In this document: in pieces, positions 20,865-23,499 of the stretch | Layout of the letters: the number at the start of each line of letters is the position of its first letter | Numbering within the stretch: position 1 is the stretch's first letter | DNA from: Clostridiales bacterium | Lineage (GTDB): Bacteria; Bacillota; Clostridia; Oscillospirales; Oscillospiraceae | DNA: 23,499 nt | Direction of reading: 5' to 3' | NCBI GenBank assembly: GCA_004553545.1 | Contig: SFLD01000028.1 | Location: 1 to 23,499, forward strand | Translations under genes and position numbers: made by a program | The notes under the pieces: generated by a model | The model's input: the letters and a program-made list of their open reading frames with translations, nothing else | Told to the model about the DNA's origin: nothing | Database searches by the model: none

Positions 20865-22010
20865 ATGGGAAACCGATTGAAAAATACCATCCGGGACTTC
20901 TTCCAGCAGGCGGACCTGGTGCTGCTGGGCCTCTGCGTGGGAGCCACGCTCTTCGGCCTGGTGCTGATCTACAGCTGCACCCGCTACATGGACCGCTCCG
21001 ATGCCCTGAAGATGCTCCTGGTCCAGACCGTGGCCATGGGCCTCGGCATCCTCGCCTACTTCATCCTCTCCATGATCGATACGGAGGAGCTCATCCGCCA
21101 CTGGAAGTGGTTCTTCGCCTTCAACGTGGGCTTCATCTGCATGCTGCTGCCCTTCGGCAAGGAGCGCTACGGCAACCGGGCCTGGATCCAGTTCAGCTGG
21201 ATGCCCATGGCCATCCAGCCCACGGAGATCGTGAAGATCACCTTTATCTTGCTGCTGGCCTGGCAGTTCCAGAAGGTCTGGGAGCGGGAGCATAACCTCA
21301 CCACCTTCCGCGCTGCCATCCAGCCCACGGCCCACGTGCTCTTCATGCTGGGGCTCATTTTTGTGATCTCCAAGGATATGGGCAGCGCCCTTGTCTACGT
21401 GGGGGTCTTTCTTGCCATGGCGCTGGCGGCGGGGATGGCCTGGCGCTGGTTCGCCGTGGGCCTGGGGGGCTTTGCCGGGGTGTGCCTTACCGCCTACAAG
21501 CTGGACCTCATCCCCAGCTACATGCTGGAGCGCTTCCGGGTGGTGCTGGACCACAGCTACGATGTGGCGGACGCGGGATACCAGCAGACCCGGGGCATGC
21601 TGGCCATCGGCTCCGGCGGGCTCTTTGGCCAGGGCCTCTTCCACGGCCGCCTGACCCAGGCGGGGAAGGGCGTGCTGCCCTTCCGGTATACGGACTTCAT
21701 CTTCGCCGTGGCGGGGGAGGAGCTGGGCCTTGTGGGCTGCGTCCTCATCCTGCTGCTGGAGGCTGCCATCATCCTCCGCTGCCTGCAGGTGGCCCGCCGG
21801 GCCAAGACCCCCTTCTCCTCCTATGTCTGCGTGGGCGTCGCCGGGACGCTGATCTTCCAGGTGCTCTCCAACGTGGGCATGTGCCTTTTCGTCCTGCCGG
21901 TCATCGGCCTGACCCTGCCCTTTTTCAGCTACGGCGGCTCGTCCCTCCTGGCCCTCTATGCCGCCATGGGCATCGTCTCCGGCATCAAGAAGCGGGCCTT
22001 CACCGACTAG
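20865..22010 (+). CDS. rodA: RodA/FtsW/SpoVE-family peptidoglycan glycosyltransferase
   Basis: A 381-residue SEDS protein with about ten membrane helices. Family members polymerise lipid II into glycan strands together with a class B penicillin-binding protein. Diagnostic blocks are NRAWIQFSWMPMAIQPTEIVKI, RFRVVLDHSYDV, the TDFIFAVAGEELG segment with the essential aspartate, and the C-terminal LPFFSYGGSSLLALY. No PBP gene is adjacent, so elongation (RodA), division (FtsW) and sporulation (SpoVE) roles are not separated by context; QPTEIVKI and overall length favour RodA. The ATG at 20865 is chosen because CGGAG lies eight bases upstream and the N-terminus is typical; the ATG at 20811 has no ribosome site. 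Confidence 0.88.
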   Translation: MGNRLKNTIRDFFQQADLVLLGLCVGATLFGLVLIYSCTRYMDRSDALKMLLVQTVAMGLGILAYFILSMIDTEELIRHWKWFFAFNVGFICMLLPFGKERYGNRAWIQFSWMPMAIQPTEIVKITFILLLAWQFQKVWEREHNLTTFRAAIQPTAHVLFMLGLIFVISKDMGSALVYVGVFLAMALAAGMAWRWFAVGLGGFAGVCLTAYKLDLIPSYMLERFRVVLDHSYDVADAGYQQTRGMLAIGSGGLFGQGLFHGRLTQAGKGVLPFRYTDFIFAVAGEELGLVGCVLILLLEAAIILRCLQVARRAKTPFSSYVCVGVAGTLIFQVLSNVGMCLFVLPVIGLTLPFFSYGGSSLLALYAAMGIVSGIKKRAFTD

Positions 22011-22021
22011 CGCGTCCTCCC

Positions 22022-22052
22022 GCCGGAGGGGCCTTGCGGCCCTCCGGCTTTT
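22022..22052 (+). terminator. Terminator after the SEDS gene
   Basis: GCCGGAGGG (22022-22030) pairs perfectly with CCCTCCGGC (22040-22048), extended by two inner pairs past a bulged G, followed by TTTT. It starts 12 bases after the stop codon. Confidence 0.87.
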
Positions 22053-22055
22053 CCA

Positions 22056-22084
22056 TTGCCTTTTTCGGCGGGATATGCTACCAT
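22056..22084 (+). promoter_or_regulatory. Possible promoter for the nucleoside hydrolase gene
   Basis: TTGCCT at 22056-22061, a 17-base spacer and TACCAT at 22079-22084 with an extended -10 TGC. It lies between the preceding terminator and the gene. The -10 is weak. Confidence 0.5.
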
Positions 22085-22139
22085 TGGGATACCCTTGTCA
22101 AACGAGGGCAGAATACGAAAGAAACGGAGTGATCCTCTC

Positions 22140-23120
22140 GTGCGGAAGTTCATCATCGATACGGATACCGGCTCGGATGATGCCGTTGCCATCATCATGT
22201 GCCTGCGCCAGTTGGGGGACCAGGTCCTGGCCCTCACTACCGTCAGCGGCAATGTGCCTATGGAGCAGGCCACCCTCAACTGCCTCATGAGCGTGGAGAT
22301 CGCGGACTTGCCGTCCCCGCCCCCGGTTTACAAGGGTGCGGACCGGCCCCTGATGCGCGCTCCCATCCACGCCCGCAACGTCCACGGGGACGACGGCATG
22401 AGCGACTGCGGCCTCATCCATCCCCAACTGAAGGCCGTGGAAGGCGTCCACGCGGCGGATGCCATCATCCGCCTGGTGGAGGAGAACCCCGGCGAGGTGG
22501 AGCTGGCGGTCATCGGTCCCGTCACCAACGTGGCTCTCGCCATGATGAAGGCCCCGGAGACCATGAAAAAGCTCAAGTGCATCTGGACCATGGGCACCTG
22601 CGGCTTCGGCCCCGGCAACACCACTCCGGTCTCGGAGTTCAACGTCTACGCTGACGCCGAGGCCTACAAGGTGATGATGGACTTCGGCGTCCATGTCTAC
22701 GTGGGGGGCTACGACCTCTGCACCGCCGAGGCCGCCTGGTTCGACGCCGACACAGCGGAGCTCCTGGCCTCCGGCACCCGGGCGGCGGATTTCTCCGTCC
22801 GGATCAACGAGAAGCTGGCTCAGTTCTGCCTGGCCATCGGCGGGCAGCGGCGCATCGACCTGCCGGACGCCGTGTCCCTGAGCCCCATGCTCTGGCCGGA
22901 TGTTGTCAAGCGGGCAGTGCCCTGCGTCTCCCACGTCTGCGTGGAGGACCCGGCCACCTACGGCCAGGTGATCTTCTACGACGGCCGGATGCTGGCGGGC
23001 ATGGGCCCCGGCTTTGAGAACGGGTACTACGGCAAGACCGTCCCCAACTGCACCGTCATCGCCCAGGTGGACTCCGCCCTCTATAAAAAGCGGCTTGCCA
23101 AGCTCCTGACGGAGCACTGA
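22140..23120 (+). CDS. Inosine-uridine-preferring nucleoside hydrolase family protein
   Basis: A 326-residue enzyme of the IUNH superfamily, which hydrolyses the N-glycosidic bond of ribonucleosides. The Ca2+-binding aspartate cluster is at the N-terminus (IIDTDTGSDDAVAI). The ribose-binding block is PVSEFNVYADAEAYKVM, and a later metal aspartate sits in GGYDLCTAEA. The usual LDVTH-type motif at that last site reads YDLCT, so the histidine found in purine-pyrimidine-nonspecific enzymes is absent and the substrate is uncertain. The start is GTG at 22140, which follows GGAG by ten bases and yields the canonical N-terminus; upstream in-frame starts overlap the promoter. With upp nearby it could feed base salvage, which is inference. 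Confidence 0.9.
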   Translation: MRKFIIDTDTGSDDAVAIIMCLRQLGDQVLALTTVSGNVPMEQATLNCLMSVEIADLPSPPPVYKGADRPLMRAPIHARNVHGDDGMSDCGLIHPQLKAVEGVHAADAIIRLVEENPGEVELAVIGPVTNVALAMMKAPETMKKLKCIWTMGTCGFGPGNTTPVSEFNVYADAEAYKVMMDFGVHVYVGGYDLCTAEAAWFDADTAELLASGTRAADFSVRINEKLAQFCLAIGGQRRIDLPDAVSLSPMLWPDVVKRAVPCVSHVCVEDPATYGQVIFYDGRMLAGMGPGFENGYYGKTVPNCTVIAQVDSALYKKRLAKLLTEH

Positions 23121-23146
23121 GATCCGGCGATCCCAAGGAAAAGGAG

Positions 23147-23499
23147 GTGCTCTCCATCCACAAGAATTACAAGGAGGACCACCCCAAAGGGGAGCATGGC
23201 CATCCCCACCCCCACATGCCCCACGTGGGCATGCGGAAGGTGAAGAGCATCCTGGCGCTGCTGGCAGCCTTCCTGATCTGGCAGCCCTTCCGGCTCCTCT
23301 ACCCGGACCTGGAGGTCCACCCCATCTTCATCTATATCTACGCTCTGCTGGAGATCCGGGACAACTCCGCCAAGACCGTGAACTTCGGCAAGGTCCGCAT
23401 CAAGGCCACCATCCTGGCCCTGGCGCTGGGCCTTCCGGCCCTGGCCCTGCGGGATGAGCTGCTGGCCCTCTCCGGCGGCGCCGTCTGGGAGCCCTTTGT
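23147..23499 (+). CDS. Membrane protein with His-rich N-terminus, FUSC/aromatic acid exporter-like (partial)
   Basis: An open frame running off the window end, with at least 117 residues visible. The first 25-30 residues carry seven histidines, mostly in HGHPHPHMPH. Next comes VGMRKVKSILALLAAFLIWQ and two or more hydrophobic helices. The GMRKVK-plus-helix start, followed by a loop and a second helix block (RIKATILALALGLPAL), resembles aromatic acid exporter/FUSC family proteins, but this is a weak family call. The start is uncertain: GTG at 23147 with AAGGA seven bases upstream is chosen, while a stronger AAAGGAGG at 23140-23147 is placed eight bases before an ATC, and the first in-frame ATG (23216) would lose most of the histidines. 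It follows the nucleoside hydrolase by 26 bases and is probably in the same operon. Confidence 0.65.
   Translation, partial: MLSIHKNYKEDHPKGEHGHPHPHMPHVGMRKVKSILALLAAFLIWQPFRLLYPDLEVHPIFIYIYALLEIRDNSAKTVNFGKVRIKATILALALGLPALALRDELLALSGGAVWEPF

Noticed and set aside
22056..22139. Upstream in-frame start for the nucleoside hydrolase
   Set aside because: It would overlap the likely promoter and add residues before the canonical IIDTDTG start. GTG at 22140 fits better.
1..23499. Mobile elements, CRISPR arrays, tRNA or rRNA genes, toxin-antitoxin or defence genes
   Set aside because: Looked for on both strands. No transposase, integrase, spaced repeat array, tRNA-like cloverleaf or defence motif was recognised; gene content is core chromosomal.

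Overview
The window is about 23.5 kb of GC-rich, gene-dense chromosome. Gene content and order (ftsE-ftsX-M23 peptidase, greA-lysS, dprA-topA-trmFO, plsX-acpP-rnc, tsaE-tsaB), strong AGGAGG-type ribosome binding sites and sigma-A-type promoters point to a Gram-positive Clostridia member. A high-GC gut Oscillospirales-type bacterium is my best guess, but genus cannot be fixed from sequence reading alone. No rRNA, tRNA, CRISPR array, phage or insertion sequence was seen, and no stretch of more than 300 bases lacks a gene.

Layout. (1) 130-1505: an ECF sigma factor and its overlapping zinc-finger membrane anti-sigma factor, closed by a terminator. (2) 1675-5356: a sigma-A promoter drives ftsE, ftsX and a secreted coiled-coil/LytM peptidase, the division machinery that activates peptidoglycan cleavage. 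An uncharacterised 231-residue protein follows, its ribosome site buried in a perfect hairpin. (3) 5353-14140: a consensus promoter drives greA and lysS. Closely packed tatD, corA, an RNA 2'-O-methyltransferase, dprA and topA follow, so translation, DNA and housekeeping genes are probably co-transcribed. LysS carries an extra C-terminal tRNA-binding domain of the type found on MetRS. (4) 14165-17679: trmFO and plsX overlap; acpP has its own promoter and a structured leader; rnc follows, with terminators after acpP and rnc. (5) 17682-18738: a stand-alone EamA-family transporter with a histidine-rich tail. (6) 18800-20715, minus strand: tsaE-tsaB-upp, combining two t6A tRNA-modification proteins with uracil salvage. 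(7) 20755-22052: a divergently transcribed RodA/FtsW-type SEDS glycosyltransferase. (8) 22056-23499: a nucleoside hydrolase and the start of a membrane protein with a histidine-rich N-terminus, cut by the window edge.

Most of the window is ordinary core genome. The parts most worth a second look are the LysRS-tRNA-binding-domain fusion, the mirror-image promoter pair with a central palindrome between tsaE and rodA, the tandem repeat at the ftsEX promoter, the hairpin hiding a ribosome site at 4622-4654, the structured acpP leader, and two histidine-rich membrane proteins. I saw no clear candidate for a wholly new multi-gene system.
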